Shown here one piece after another: positions 9,952 to 21,257 of a DNA stretch of 64,000 nucleotides (position 1 is its first letter; every line of letters begins with the position of its first letter). A model generated the notes under the pieces. That model had not been told where the DNA came from, ran no database searches, and saw nothing but the letters and a program-made list of their open reading frames with translations. The position numbers and the translations under genes are program-made. Source of the stretch: Ceratothoa steindachneri (taxonomy: Eukaryota > Arthropoda > Malacostraca > Isopoda > Cymothoidae). The stretch spans positions 187,641,485 to 187,705,484 of the forward strand of contig OZ018321.1 in assembly GCA_963969495.1 (NCBI GenBank), given 5' to 3'.

Positions 9952-12040
9952 CACTGGTTCCCAACCTCTTTAGCAGGTGACTCCAATCATGCTCCTCCAA
10001 CCATAACCGCGACCCCACTGGATTTATGCAGTATATATAGTTATATAATGTATGTGTTGCATGTTACTATATTACTGAGTGTGTAAGCTGTAAAAGCAAA
10101 GAAAAAGTAAGGCAGTAAGGCTGAAAAAAGAGACAAACTGAACATGATTAAATTTAATTCACTTCACTATGAACATTTTCATCAGAAAAATTTGTGTTAC
10201 ATTCCACAAAGGCAAACTAAAGATAAAACTGTTTCTTATCAACTGATAACTTATTTTAATGGGGCCCTTAGGGTTGGACTTTACTGGTAAGTTTGTCCAT
10301 TCGTGGCTAAATCGCAGAAAGTGCTACTCTTAAATCATGTTCAAGCTGCACTTGATTTTTGCTTTTTGTTTTGATAGCAGCTAGGGATGCAAACCCTGAT
10401 TCACACAAATTGGTTGTAGCAAACGGCAACACTTTCTCAGTCTCCCTTCCAAGGACTGGTTTCTCCTTCTTTACAACAGTCCAGAACATGCCTAGTGATT
10501 GTTACTGAAAGTTGAAGCGGAGAGTTTTATCATGTTGTACCTCGATGAGCTCCTCTTGCAGATTTTGAATGGAAGATTCTTCCTGAAAGGTCTCCGATGT
10601 TGACATCGAAGGGTCTGTGCACCCATTTGTATTTGACATGCAACTCTTCCTCCGGAATATACTTCTCAAACTCCTCACTCAGCTTTCTAAGGTGCTTAAT
10701 AATGGGACTTTGTACGTCCAAAAGTGAGACATCTTCTTCGTCTTAAGGAAAAATGTTCAAGAGTGGAAAGAACGCAGTCTTCCCACTCTCAATCTTTCCC
10801 TTCCACAACTTCAGCTTTGACTTGAATGCTTTGAACTTTTCTAACACAGAGAAATGAGTTTCATTTTTTCCTTGCATAGATAGATTCAACAAGTTCAACT
10901 CTAAAAATCTATGTGTCAGATATACCAATTTAAGAAACCAACTTGGTTCTGAAAGTCTTGATGACAGTGTATGTTTCTTCTCGATCAAGAATATTTCAAC
11001 CTCTGCACGCAATTCAAAAACTCTTTGGAGCACTTTTCCTCGAGATAACCACATGACAGAAGATTAGTAAAGTAGGTGTTCATATTCCGACCCCATAACT
11101 GAGCACATCTGAATGAACAGCCTTGAATGCAGAGCAGATGATTTAATGAAATTCACTATTTTAATAATTTCTTCCATCGCAGAGTTAAGGTTAATTGATA
11201 ATTTCCTGGAGGCAATGTTTTCCCAGTGGATCAAACAATGGATCACTATCGCAGCAGGGCTCAGTTGCTTTACCCAAGTGGGGAAGCCTTGACGTGCCCC
11301 AAACATTGCAGGCACTTCATCTGCACACACACTGAAGCATTGTTCTCAACTTAGCATTTGTTCTTTGATAAAGCTGTCACCCAACTTGAAAAGATCTTTA
11401 CCTGTTGGTGTTGTTTCCAGTGGTCTACAAAACAGGAAATTCTCTTCAATGTCCCTTTTCCATTAGTACCGCACATACGCCAAGAGCTGTGCGTCATCAT
11501 TGATGTCAGTTGACTCATCCATCTGCAAGCTAAATTTTCCACTTTCCTTGATAGCAGCCACTACCTGTTCTTTGATGTCTTCTGACATCTCTTGAATCCG
11601 TCGGCTAATTGTATAGTTTGACAACGGAGCAGTTTCAATATTTCTCACAGCATCATCTCCGATAACAGTACGTACCATATCAATGACTGCTGGCTTCACA
11701 ACCTTTTCCTCAGTTGTATGTGGCTATTTGTACTTAGCAATTCTTTTTGCGACCAGATAAGATGTAACTTTTGCTTGTTGAACAGAATAAACTCCTGTGT
11801 TTACAGGGGTATCTAACCACTGACGCTTTAGTTCTTCTTTCCTCTTGAAATACTGGCGGTCCTTCCCTGCCAGCGTTGGGTATTTTCCCTGTAGATGCCG
11901 TTTAGCTTGTTTTCTTCAAGCGACTCATGGCTGAGCACTTCACCACATATAACACACTGAGGTTATTCGATGTCATGACTGATGAGAAACGTAAACCCAA
12001 TGTCAAGAAATTCTTCTTTGTGCACCCGTTTTCTGGACAT
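9952..12040 (-). mobile_element. hAT transposon (BED/ZBED-like), decayed
   Basis: CACTGGTTCCCAACC at 9952 fits the hAT-type terminal repeat CAGTGGTTCCCAACC. The minus strand then encodes most of a hAT transposase between about 10,300 and the ATG at 12,040. The opposite terminal repeat was not found beyond 12,040, so that end is lost or too diverged. The last eight bases before the repeat, ACCTAATT, are a possible 8-bp target duplication but the partner is missing. Confidence 0.6.
10307..12040 (-). pseudogene. hAT transposase pseudogene
   Basis: The order on the minus strand is that of SCAND3/ZBED5-like hAT transposases. It starts MSRKRVHKEEFLDIGFTF, followed by a BED-type zinc finger QCVICGEVLSHESLEENKL and KRHLQGKYPTL, in which the last zinc-ligand His of the usual KHP is Tyr. 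Next come IVKPAVIDMVRTVIGDDAV-like sequence and LQMDESTDINDDAQLLAYVR with the conserved D-STD. These are followed by VCADEVPAMFGARQGF, WLSRGKVLQRVFELRAEV (the H-E-RWLSRGKVL region) and finally ATTNLCESGFASLAAIKTKS of the C-terminal dimerisation region. The protein is split over at least six frames, with stops inside and just after the BED region. It would be about 600 residues if whole. Dead copy. Confidence 0.8.
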
Positions 12041-12123
12041 CACTGAAGAATCTGAAAAGAAAATTATACTGGCTTAATAATAAATAAAAAAAAAAGATGT
12101 AATTTGGTACCATCCACCAGGAT

Positions 12124-12345
12124 GGGAAAGAGGAAAAGGGCAAAGGAAAGAAGAGGGAAGTTGGCTAAGGAAAGAGGTTGAGAGGAGGGGGGCAAGGAGA
12201 GGCGGGGAGGAGCAAAAATAGGAAAGGAGGGGTGAAGAAAGAAAGAGGAGGGGTGAAGAAAGAAAGAGGAGGAGGAAGAGTAAAGGGGAAGAAAGGGAGC
12301 AAGGAAAAAAAGCAGGGGGAAAAGAAAAAAAAAGAAGTAAGGCTG
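12124..12345. repeat. Purine-rich low-complexity tract
   Basis: About 220 bp of almost pure G/A on the plus strand, including repeated GGAGGGGTGAAGAAAGAAAG words at about 12,227-12,275. No coding meaning. A similar purine block occurs at 13,520-13,660. Confidence 0.85.
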
Positions 12346-12663
12346 TCGTAGAATTCAGCTAGCCTGAACCTCAACCTTTTGACTTCCCTCCAAAGAGGCA
12401 GGGGAGGGGAGGGGAGACGACAGCCCCAAATTAGGAAAAGATTTCCTCTTCGAGTGCGACGGGATTTTAAATGGCGAGAGTGAATTAATCGTTAGCCGGT
12501 ATTGCTAATATTTAATTAGGCTTTGGTGGTTGAAGGATTTAAACAGAGCAAAAATAATCTTTAATCCTATACAAACAACCATAGATACTCACGTAATAAT
12601 ATACAGGCAATTTAGTTAAAATTGTTTACTAAATGAATTAAATTGAAATGAAAAGTAAGAATA
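12346..12663. other. Unassigned spacer
   Basis: No motif recognised. Confidence 0.3.
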
Positions 12664-12806
12664 TTAGCCGTACTAGGCTCAATAGCTACTCTAATTACCC
12701 GAGTGGAAGCGGGAGGCGACTGCGAGGTGAGTCTTAGCCGTACGAGGCTCAATAATTATTACAATAATTAACCGAGAGGGACCAGGAAGAGATCACGAAG
12801 TGAGTT
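12664..12806 (+). repeat. Two-copy 70-bp tandem duplication
   Basis: TTAGCCGTAC(T/G)AGGCTCAATA starts at 12,664 and again at 12,734, and both copies end in a CGA(G/A)GTGAGT-like segment. The interiors have diverged (CCGAGTGGAAGCGGG versus CCGAGAGGGACCAGG). Confidence 0.7.
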
Positions 12807-13147
12807 GCTTCGTCAGAGAGCGTCACGCCTCTTTGACGATGAAAGAAAATATCTGTCTTACGATTTTCTGGAGAAGACCACGAGTATGGGTACTACCGAT
12901 TTTCCCCGATTTATCCGAGAAATCGGGATAGAGCGCGATATTGCAGACGTAGTCTTCGTCGTTCCGAATATGGATTCCTGCTGCGAGACCGAATAGCACC
13001 TGGGGTTGTCGCTCGAGGATTGCGCGTCATCGATGAATGATTCCAAAGACCTCTTATGATGCCGCGTGAATACCTTGTGTATTGCGTGGGCTTGCTTACT
13101 TCCGCTCTGGGAAGGCTAACAGCCCTGAAGGGCGCATTATAAATACC
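12807..13147. other. Unassigned spacer
   Basis: Contains a 63-codon plus-strand open frame from 12,805 with no recognised motif. GATTTTCCCCGATTTATCCG and the following CGAGAAATCGGG form a weak GATTT/AAATC inverted repeat. No function assigned. Confidence 0.3.
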
Positions 13148-13188
<41 letters not shown>

Positions 13189-13189
13189 G
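13148..13189. repeat. (ATT)n microsatellite
   Basis: About 14 ATT units. Confidence 0.95.
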
Positions 13190-13944
13190 AAGCAACGTGG
13201 AGACAGCTCGCGACCCGAAAGCTCTAAGAATATTTCCTCGATTATTTTTGGGGTGGAGAATATATATATATATTACTAGGCGAGAAGTTTCAATGTTTAC
13301 CAACGGAGGCGTTATTGGTTCGGTCCCACAGCCTCGATAGCGAAAATCGGTGGTGAGGGTGGTACACTATAAACGGGATGGGGTCCTGGCGCGTTATTGC
13401 TCCAAGGGAAGTTTGCCGACGATCTGGAAGCATGGCTCCTTCGCTTGAAATCCCTTTCTCGTGACTCTATCACACACGCTTGCTCTCTCTCTCTCTCTTC
13501 CTTATTTTCTGACAAGGGCTATAGAGGAGAAAGAGGAGGGGTCATGGGAAGATGGTAAGTGAGTCGGAACAAAGGGAAAGAAGGGGAGGAGTAAGGAGGA
13601 CGACGGCAAGGAAGGAACAGGGGAAAAGAGACCAAGAAAAAGAAGGGGGAGGACCAAACCAGTACGACCCCCAGGGACACCAGCAATAAACATACCTTAT
13701 TAAAATTTTCTATATATAAATATATACAGGAGTAGAATTATGAAGCGAGCAAAGTTGCTTATAAATGTCTTGAGACAGTATTGGTGGTTAGGATATTTGC
13801 GTTGAAATTATAATACCCAAGAAAACCTTTTGATGCCTAATCAGCAGTAATATACCCTATAATTATGGTAAAAGAGAAATATAGCATATGATGAAAACAT
13901 CTCATAATAAGGAATTTATATTTTTTGATGTTGTGAGACTTGTG
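13190..13944. other. Unassigned spacer with purine-rich block
   Basis: A short (TA)n lies at 13,260-13,273 and a G/A-rich block at 13,520-13,660. No coding sequence recognised. The 5' end of the CR1-like element may begin shortly before 13,945. Confidence 0.3.
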
Positions 13945-16385
13945 AGTGCTTGGCGACCCCTGGTTTGGGAAAGGGGTCCTACAGGGAACTGTACCAGCTC
14001 CTGGGTGAGCTGGTTTAAGGCAGATTGTGCATCGTTATGGGCGATTTTTACAGCCAAGTTGACTGGGAAACCAGACCAGCTTGTGGCGAGAGCGCGCTAC
14101 TCTTGGAGTTCACCAACAACGAGTTCCTCACTCAATGGGTCAGAGAACCGACAAGAGGAGACAATATCCTTGACTTGGTCTTCACCTCTGAGGATGATAT
14201 CGTTGAGGATCTCTCTGTAGGCGAAGAGCTCGGTGGCAGTGATCACCAACTAGTTAGATTTAGCGTCAAGATCCCGAAGGTAAGGTCTGTTGCCAGTCAA
14301 TCAAGGAAACTTGACTTGAGAAGAGCAGACTTTGCAAGCCTTCGTGCTGGACTGACTGACATGAGGCTAAAAGTGTGCGATGCTGTTGAAGACTCGTGGA
14401 ATAGTTTCAAAACCATATTCATGAGTCTTCAATCACGTTTCATCCCTCTCAAATGCCCCCGTCGGTCTTCTGTTCAACCTAAGTGGTTTAATCGAGAAAT
14501 CGGCCAACTGCTTAGGGAGGAGAGAATTGTGTACCGGCAATCGAAGATCTCGGGTGACTTTGACGAATACCGGAGGCTAGCCAGGAGAGTGAAGTCCAGC
14601 ATAAGGGCGGCTAAGCAGTCTGAAGAACTCCGAGTGGCGAGGCTTTGTAAAGAGAATCCCAAGGAGTTCTTTGGATATGTAAACGGCCGTAAACTAATTC
14701 GTCGAACGATTGGCCCTTTGAGGAATGAGGAGGGGACATTAAAGCACTCAGATGAAGAAAATGCTAACCTCCTCAACGACTACTTCTCTTCAGTGTTTAC
14801 TGAAAAATGTGGTCCCATCCCCCAGCCGACGGATTCCTACTCGGGGGAAAAGCTGGAGGATATGGACTTCACCGAAGTTGAAATCAAAAAGAAGATCAGG
14901 GACCTAATGACGAATAAGTCACCTGGCCCGGATGGGTTTTTACCTAAAGTGTTGAAAGAAGTGCGCGATCAAGTGTCACGACACATGGGCGCAATCTTCA
15001 ACATGTCAATCCGGACTAAATGCGTTCCTAGAGACTGGCGTGAGGCGGAGGTGACTTCAATCTTCAAGAAAGGCGACCGTAACCAACCGTCGAACTACCG
15101 ACCTATCAGTCTGACTTCGATAGTCGGTAAACTCATGAAAAGCATCATGGTGGACAAAGTGACGTCGTATTTAGAGTCAAACCTGCTACTGAGAAGTTCC
15201 CAGCACGGCTTCCGAAGGCAACGGTCATGCCTGACGAACCTTGTGGAATTCTTCCACTTCGTTTTCAGTGAGCACGATCGGGACAAGGCGGTGGATGTGG
15301 TCTATCTAGACTTTTAGAAAGCCTTTGATAAGTTACAACACCGCCGCCTTCTCCGGAAAGTGCGAGCGCTTAACATAGATAGAAAGGTAGCCGTCTGGAT
15401 CGAGAACTGGCTAAGTGGCAGACGGCAACGGGTGGTGGTGAATGGACAGTCTTCTGAGTGGGTGCCCGTTACTAGCGGGGTGCCTCAAGGTTCTGTCCTG
15501 GGACCAATACTATTCATCATCTACGTCAACGACAGGGAGGGTGACATGGTTGCCAAGATTTCCAAATTTGCCGACGATACCAAGCTTGGTATGAACGTTG
15601 CAAAGGATGGAAATACTGCCCGCCTGCAGGAAGATCTTGGGAAGATTGGGGAGTGGTCGGACACGTGGCAAATGCCTTTTAACGTGGGCAAATGCAAAGT
15701 GATGCATATCGGCCACCGAAACCCCCAATCTCAGTATATCCTTAAGGGCACTGCTATTGAATCCACCGACACTGAGAAGGAGTTGGGTGTAACAATCACT
15801 AGTGACCTCAAGTTCTCGAAACAGTGCATTGAGGCGGAGAAAAAGGCCCAAAGGATGCTGGGCTATATTAAGCGCCAGTTTGGTTATCGGAACCAGGAGA
15901 TTGTACTGTGCCTGTACAACTCACTTGTACGACCGCACCTGGAGTATGCCGTACAATTTTGGAGTCCTTCATTGCGAAAGGACATCGCGAGATTGGAACG
16001 CGTATAAGCCAGGGCAACCAAGCTGATTCCCTCTATCCGACATAAAAGTTATGAGGATAGACTAAGGGAATTAGATCTGTTCTCGCTGGAAACACGTAGA
16101 CTGCGTGGTCAGCTCATCGAAGTTTTCAAAATACATCGAGGGTTCGACACTGTTGACTACCGGGATATTTTTACACTGAGTGAGAACAAAACGCGCAATC
16201 ACGGCTTCAAACTTGAACTGAAGCGATACAACCGAAATCTGTGTGAAATTTTTTTCACTTACAGTATCTGCGGTATGTGGAACGCACTTCCAGTGGAAGT
16301 TGTCAACAGTGAATCTGTTGACTAGTTCAAGTAAAGACTAGACAAGGTCTTGAAAAGTTGCCGTTTAGGGACGCAAAACAATTGA
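13945..16385 (+). pseudogene. CR1/L2-like ORF2: endonuclease-reverse transcriptase
   Basis: After about 13,990-14,025 one reading frame runs to a TGA at 16,383, interrupted only by TAG 15,315, TAA 16,005, TAG 16,323 and TAA 16,332. The endonuclease end shows VMGDFYSQVDW (GDFN with Asn changed to Tyr), ILDLVFTSED and GGSDHQLVRF (SDH intact). The reverse transcriptase shows KSPGPDGFLPKVL, NYRPISLTSIVGKL, QHGFRRQRSCLTNL, VVYLDF-stop-KAFDKLQH, GVPQGSVLGPILFIIYVND and the catalytic FADD in SKFADDTKLGM. ELGVTITSDLKFSKQC and SLVRPHLEYAVQFWSPSLRK follow, then the C-terminal WNALPVEVVNSESVD. It nicks target DNA and copies its RNA there. No frameshift was noticed, so this is a comparatively young dead copy. 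Confidence 0.85.
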
Positions 16386-17138
16386 GCAGCCATGTGCCCG
16401 CTCGATTGCTAGTCTAAAGGTACCCTCCTTGAATGGACCGTAAGGTCTCCTAGGGTAACTTCTTTCCTTGTTGTTACTCCTTGTTGTTCCCTTTCCTTTC
16501 ACATTTTCAACCTATCCTCCCAACTCCCCCTCCCTCTACCCCCTTGAGCCTCACCCGTCTAATACTCCACGATATCATTCGCACTAACTAAACATCTGGA
16601 AAAGACTACCACACACACATTCTAGACTCCTCCTCCTACACAAGCTATCTCCCTATCTCTTGGCACAATACCTGGAGACAAAAAGCGTAAGACTCCAATG
16701 CCCCAAACCACTGCTCATTCACTCCATTCCAGGTTAAATCTTACGCAGTGCACTACATTTGACATTTAACACATACACTAGGCCCGACCACCCACCCAAC
16801 ATGACCTACACGTAACACTCGTGGATACATATAACAACACCTACGCAATATATACATCTACGTCCCAGGTAACCCTATGACCACACACCTCACATGTCTA
16901 AAATAACAACAACATGAACGACGTTTCCCATGAACCAGCGTCTCTCTGCTTCCCCCTTTAACTCCTACCGTCCCAGATGAATCAACAGCACGAAACAAAC
17001 CTCGCATCGGTGTCTAGCCACCGACCTGTTAACTCTCCCTATCCCCGCCTAAGTTTTTCCCCTACCCTTTTCTCTATGACTACTTGATCTTCTGTGGCCC
17101 TCACAGGGATCCCTTTCTATTCAAATAGTAGTAGTAGG
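13945..17138 (+). mobile_element. CR1/L2-like non-LTR retrotransposon, 5'-truncated
   Basis: The element contains the C-terminal half of the endonuclease, a full reverse transcriptase and about 750 bp of 3' sequence. The 3' sequence ends at a short trinucleotide run (AGTAGTAGTAG at about 17,127-17,137), a usual kind of terminus for CR1/L2-type elements. The missing endonuclease start implies 5' truncation at about 13.9 kb. Fragments of this or sister families lie at 355-541 and 49,595-51,300, both on the minus strand. No target duplication was found. Confidence 0.75.
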
Positions 17139-18070
17139 GTATTATAAGCTCTCAAGGAACAAGTTTGTACAGTGAGGACAAACACCTTGGGGAATAAAGA
17201 TTTCATCAGTACTTTTTTACATCTCATGGCCTTAATGCTATACTTTTTCACATTTCCTGTAAGTCATGGGTCTGTTATATTGTATGCTTGAAAATTAAAA
17301 TTCTATTGCCATTATGAAGAGAAATATCAAATAGCACAATACGAGATCAGTAATTGGAGTGTGAATTTAGCTAATATTAGCATGTGTAAAGTAGCGTATA
17401 AGTGAACGTAAAACGCAAACCCGCCAGGTAATAAACAGAATAATATGACTCACCTTTAATTTATCACTGATGCATACACCATTGTTCATGATGAGTCATA
17501 GATACAGTGCATTGCCATCTGTCATGCAAGGACTACGCCTGCTAATTCTTGCTTACCGTGAGATGGAAATATACAAAAAGGTCTTGATAGCAGCATAAAC
17601 TTAAATGAATCTATAAGCATCATAGGTCGTCTTTTTCTAACATGGACACTGGGATCCATTTTCTGCATTTTTTTAATTGCCAACAATCTCAGTACGTTGT
17701 GTAATTGCTCAAATGGTATGGAATTCATTTCTCTATATTATAATTAATAACTAATATATCCTCAAGTAAGAGCTAATTTGTCTCTATGGGGATCATCCTC
17801 GAATTTCACACGACAATATCCTCGATTATAGAAAATATTAGTCATATTGCAACGCGATTGCATAAATAATACGAAAAAGAAGATATCGACCACAAAAGCT
17901 GTGCCTCGATATCACGTAGTTGAAATTATTTCTATGAGAATATACGATCACGTGGCCATTTGATTTCAGTAGTCGAATACGTAACAATGTAACTGAATAT
18001 TTTTCAATATTCGAATCATTAAATGCATGGTAGCGCAAATCAAACGAGAAAGAAGAAAAACAAAGAGATT
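17139..18070. other. Unassigned AT-rich spacer
   Basis: No family motif in any frame; small minus-strand frames look like chance. Confidence 0.35.
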
Positions 18071-18072
18071 TA

Positions 18073-18475
18073 CAGGGTACGTTCGGAAATTGTCGCCACT
18101 GGTAACTGAATTCTGGGCATGCGTGTTGTCTGGCGTCGGTTCTCTGTTCTTACTATCATAGTATAACCAGCTGTGTATGGTTTGTGAAGGAAGCAATACC
18201 ATGGCTGAATTCGATCTTTCAAAAAATTGAAAAATTCTGATACGAAAAGAACCGCCAAAATGTCGAGGGGTTCCAGGCCATCATTTACAACAACCCCCGC
18301 AAGTCAATGAGGTCCATAGCAAAAGACAAGGGAGTGTCAGAGTCACTCATCGGGCTGTAAGTGCATGTGCACATCCGCTACTAGTCATACAAGATGAGAA
18401 AGGGCCAGCTTCTGTCGCAGAAGATAAAGCACAAGCAGATGGAACGTGCTGTGAAGCTTGGATGATTTTAATTAA
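18073..18475 (+). mobile_element. Tc1/mariner-superfamily fragment (5' end)
   Basis: TA followed by CAGGGTACGTTCGGAAATTG at 18,073 looks like a terminal repeat. Downstream the plus strand carries VEGFQAIIYNNPRKSMRSIA, KDKGVSESLIGL, stop, VHVHIRY and SYKMRKGQLLSQKIKHKQME. This is the N-terminal helix-turn-helix part of IS630/Tc1-like transposases (NP--SMR-LAK---VS--TI------IRYKSY-MRRGQ-LS). Two stops interrupt it, and the catalytic domain and far terminal repeat are not found. Confidence 0.55.
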
Positions 18476-19214
18476 AAAGGTTTCAAATAAAAAAAAACTA
18501 GTTTTCTCCGTAACATAACATTTTGGGGTAAAATGCACACATTTCCTTAAAAAAATTAGGTGCCGTTAGAGGGATTTTCCATATGTTTTCCTCTAAAAAC
18601 CTTATTTTTGTTTTGTAAGAAGTCTAGCTCATTCTATTCATTACACGTATCCCTTAGTAGCATGAAACTTTGACAAATCCGGATTAGCCTATGCAAATCG
18701 GTTGCCGCATCGACACTTCCAAGCGGCAGGGGCTGCGTCCGCTGCTGAAGATCAGAGATGGAAAAAGTTTGAGATTAAAGTTAACACTTTGAGGTTGGTA
18801 TTACTTACTCATTTAATATAAAATTTTTCTTATGTTAGATAACTAATAATTAGTTGGCTAGTAACTATTTGGCTTCCAATATTGTTAGGAGATCTTATCT
18901 TATTATTCAATTGTAGCTAGCTAGTTAACTTACTGTACATGTATCTAGAAAGCAAATTAGCTTCATTATTTGATTTTACTTTTGTGAAAATTAGTTATCT
19001 TATCTATCTCGTGATGGTAAAACAAGTTTATTTATTATTTAAGATTAGTATTCAAATAGTGCCATCATAGAACTCGTGACCTGGAGTATATGCCTAGAGA
19101 AAAGCAGTGAAAAGGTTTTAGATCCCTAAACATTTGTAAAGCTAAGAAAAAATCCTGAAAGACTTCATCTAATATATATTTCCAAAAAGCTGTTTGCATG
19201 TATATATTTATATA
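18476..19214. other. Unassigned AT-rich spacer
   Basis: No motif recognised. Confidence 0.3.
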
Positions 19215-19216
19215 TA

Positions 19217-20588
19217 CAGGGTGATCCCCCCCCCAAAAAAAAAGAAGAAGAAACGGGGCCCAACTTTCGATAGGCCTCATTACTTAATATTCTACAAGGA
19301 TTGAATGAAACTTTGGTGATAACTAGTTTAAAAACATCGTGTCAAAACATGAGAGTCTTTGGACTTTTCTCCTTTATTGTAGAGCACGTGTTCGAGATGA
19401 CCTTCATTTAGCTCTGTGCATTTCTTGAGGCGCAGCACCAAGTTGTCCATGACGTCCTTGCAAACCGACCAACTAATGGCTATGATCTCCTCCCTGATGG
19501 CTTCCTTGAGTTCCGTGATGGTCCTGGGTCTCCTTGCGTACACTCTGTCTTTAAGGTAGCCCATAGAAATAAATCTGTGGGGTAAGGTCTGGGCTGTGAG
19601 GTACCCACTCAAAATCAGTCTTAAGACTGATCATACGGCCACCAAAGTTCTCTTTCAGCCAATCTCAGGACAGGTTTGAGATATGAGAGCTTGCTCCATT
19701 TTGCTGGAACCAGAACTTCCCAATAAGCGACGGGAACAGTGTCTGCAGCCCCTTCTTGAAGGTTTTGAGGAGCTCAACATACCGCTCCTTAGTGAATGTC
19801 ACTATCGTGCAAGATTCCTCGAAGAAGAATGGTTCGATGATGACTCTGGCTGATATTGTAGTCCATACCGTGCACCTAGGGGAGTGTGGAGGCTTGGTGG
19901 CTACCTCATTTTATTTGGAGGTCCCCCAGAAAATATTTGTCTTCGAGTTTACCTTTCCTTCAAGATGGAAGTGAGCTTCATCTGAGGTCCAAAGAAGGTT
20001 AAGGAAAGTTGGGATCTCCTGAATATTCTGCAGTATCTTGGTTGCCATAGCCTTTCTCTGCTCTTTGTCTGAGGCTCTAAGAATCTGCTTCGTCTGTATT
20101 ATGTATGGGTAGACCTTCACATCCATTAATAGCACTCTCCTGCAAGTCTCACGGGATATACCGGGGACTGACTTTGCTTGGGCACAGTTTGCTTTACACT
20201 CTGCTGAACTAACTCTATCACGCTCTCGAACAACTCAGCTGTACGCTTCCTAGGTCGTTCTAAATGGCTTGGACAGTTGTCACTGGCTGCATTGCGGTTC
20301 TTCACTGTCCCATAGTTCTCGAAGTGGTCCACCAAGTCTTGAATTCTGCTCTTGGAGGGGTCTTTTCACATTCAAACTGAGGCACGACAGTGTCCTGCAC
20401 TTTCTTGAACGAGCCTGTCTTGTGGTAATGTTTGAAGAAGTATATTCTTTACTGGAGCTCCCATTGAGATCTAATTGTGTTCACAGGCGTTGCTTCTGTC
20501 ATGTCCTGCAAAGTAAGGGTGATTAGTGTTTAAATGAAGGATATGTCACAAAAAATGTGTTCAGGTCCGTTTTTTGGCGGTCACCCTG
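19217..20588 (-). mobile_element. Complete Tc1/mariner-superfamily element
   Basis: The ends are inverted copies: CAGGGTGATC at 19,217 against the reverse complement of GCGGTCACCCTG at 20,588, each extending into CCCCAAAAAA-like sequence. Both ends are flanked by TA (19,215-19,216 and 20,589-20,590), the target duplication of this superfamily. The 1,372-bp length is normal. The right-hand TA is the first unit of a long TA tract. The element carries a transposase on the minus strand. Confidence 0.85.
19328..20520 (-). pseudogene. Tc1/mariner-superfamily transposase pseudogene
   Basis: Minus-strand fragments in order begin with an N-terminal FKHYHKTGSFKKVQDTV and FENYGTVKNRNAASDNCPSH. The core follows with FLNLLWTSDEAHFHLEGKVN, where the first catalytic Asp of TSDEAHFHL is present, then TNIFWGT. 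The C-terminal part reads GYLKDRVYARRPRTITELKE and KKCTELNEGHLEHVLYN. These match an invertebrate Tc1/mariner lineage in which the third acidic residue sits just before FFLWGYLKDRVY; that stretch is frame-disrupted here. Many frameshifts and stops lie between the pieces. The transposase would bind the TIRs and cut at TA; this one cannot be made. Confidence 0.75.
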
Positions 20589-20596
20589 TATATATA

Positions 20597-20675
<79 letters not shown>
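20589..20675. repeat. (TA)n microsatellite
   Basis: A TA tract with one C at 20,598 that directly abuts the TIR of the preceding element. Confidence 0.97.
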
Positions 20676-20678
<3 letters not shown>

Positions 20679-21257
20679 CGCTATAGAAGGCTCCTTAGAG
20701 CGACGTTGAAGGCCAACAAAGTTCACTATTAGGTTTAAATTGACTCAGGAGTAACATAGGCTATTCAGATTTGGCAAAAGTGGCGCCACCTGGTTGTTAT
20801 GTTAGGTTAGGTTCAAATTTTTACTCTTCCTAGATTTTTTTATAAGTAATCGCGGTTATGAGTTGCAATTAAAACATCAACATTGCCCCTGGCAAAATTA
20901 AGGTTTGCCAGACCAATTATGTAATGTTTAAAAGACGCGATAATAACTATTATCAGCATGCCCGAGACTCGAATAATATAGATATTTAAAACTCGCGTCC
21001 ATCTACTTGAGGCACGCTTTAAAGTCTGTGGCCGCCACCTGCGTACTATCGTTTGCCTCCATGCCCACGCGCCCACCTGCTTGCTCACCCTGCCGCACTA
21101 CGGTAAGTGAAAATTGTTCTCTGTTATTCTTTCATGATTCACTACTTCATTCCTCATATTTAAATTAAACCTTATATTTTATACCTACCTACTTTTAATT
21201 GCATAATTTTATTCAAGCAGTGAATTTAATTTGTTCAAGGTAGTTTTTTATGACCGT
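20676..21257. other. Unassigned spacer
   Basis: Contains GTTAGGTTAGGTTC at about 20,802, a short arthropod-type TTAGG-like word of only two units. No coding sequence recognised. Confidence 0.35.

Noticed and set aside
12165..12374. Phe/Pro-rich minus-strand frame
   Set aside because: Translation of a purine-rich low-complexity tract.
20802..20815. TTAGG-like telomere repeat
   Set aside because: Only about two units inside unique sequence; such words are common in arthropod DNA and do not indicate a telomere.
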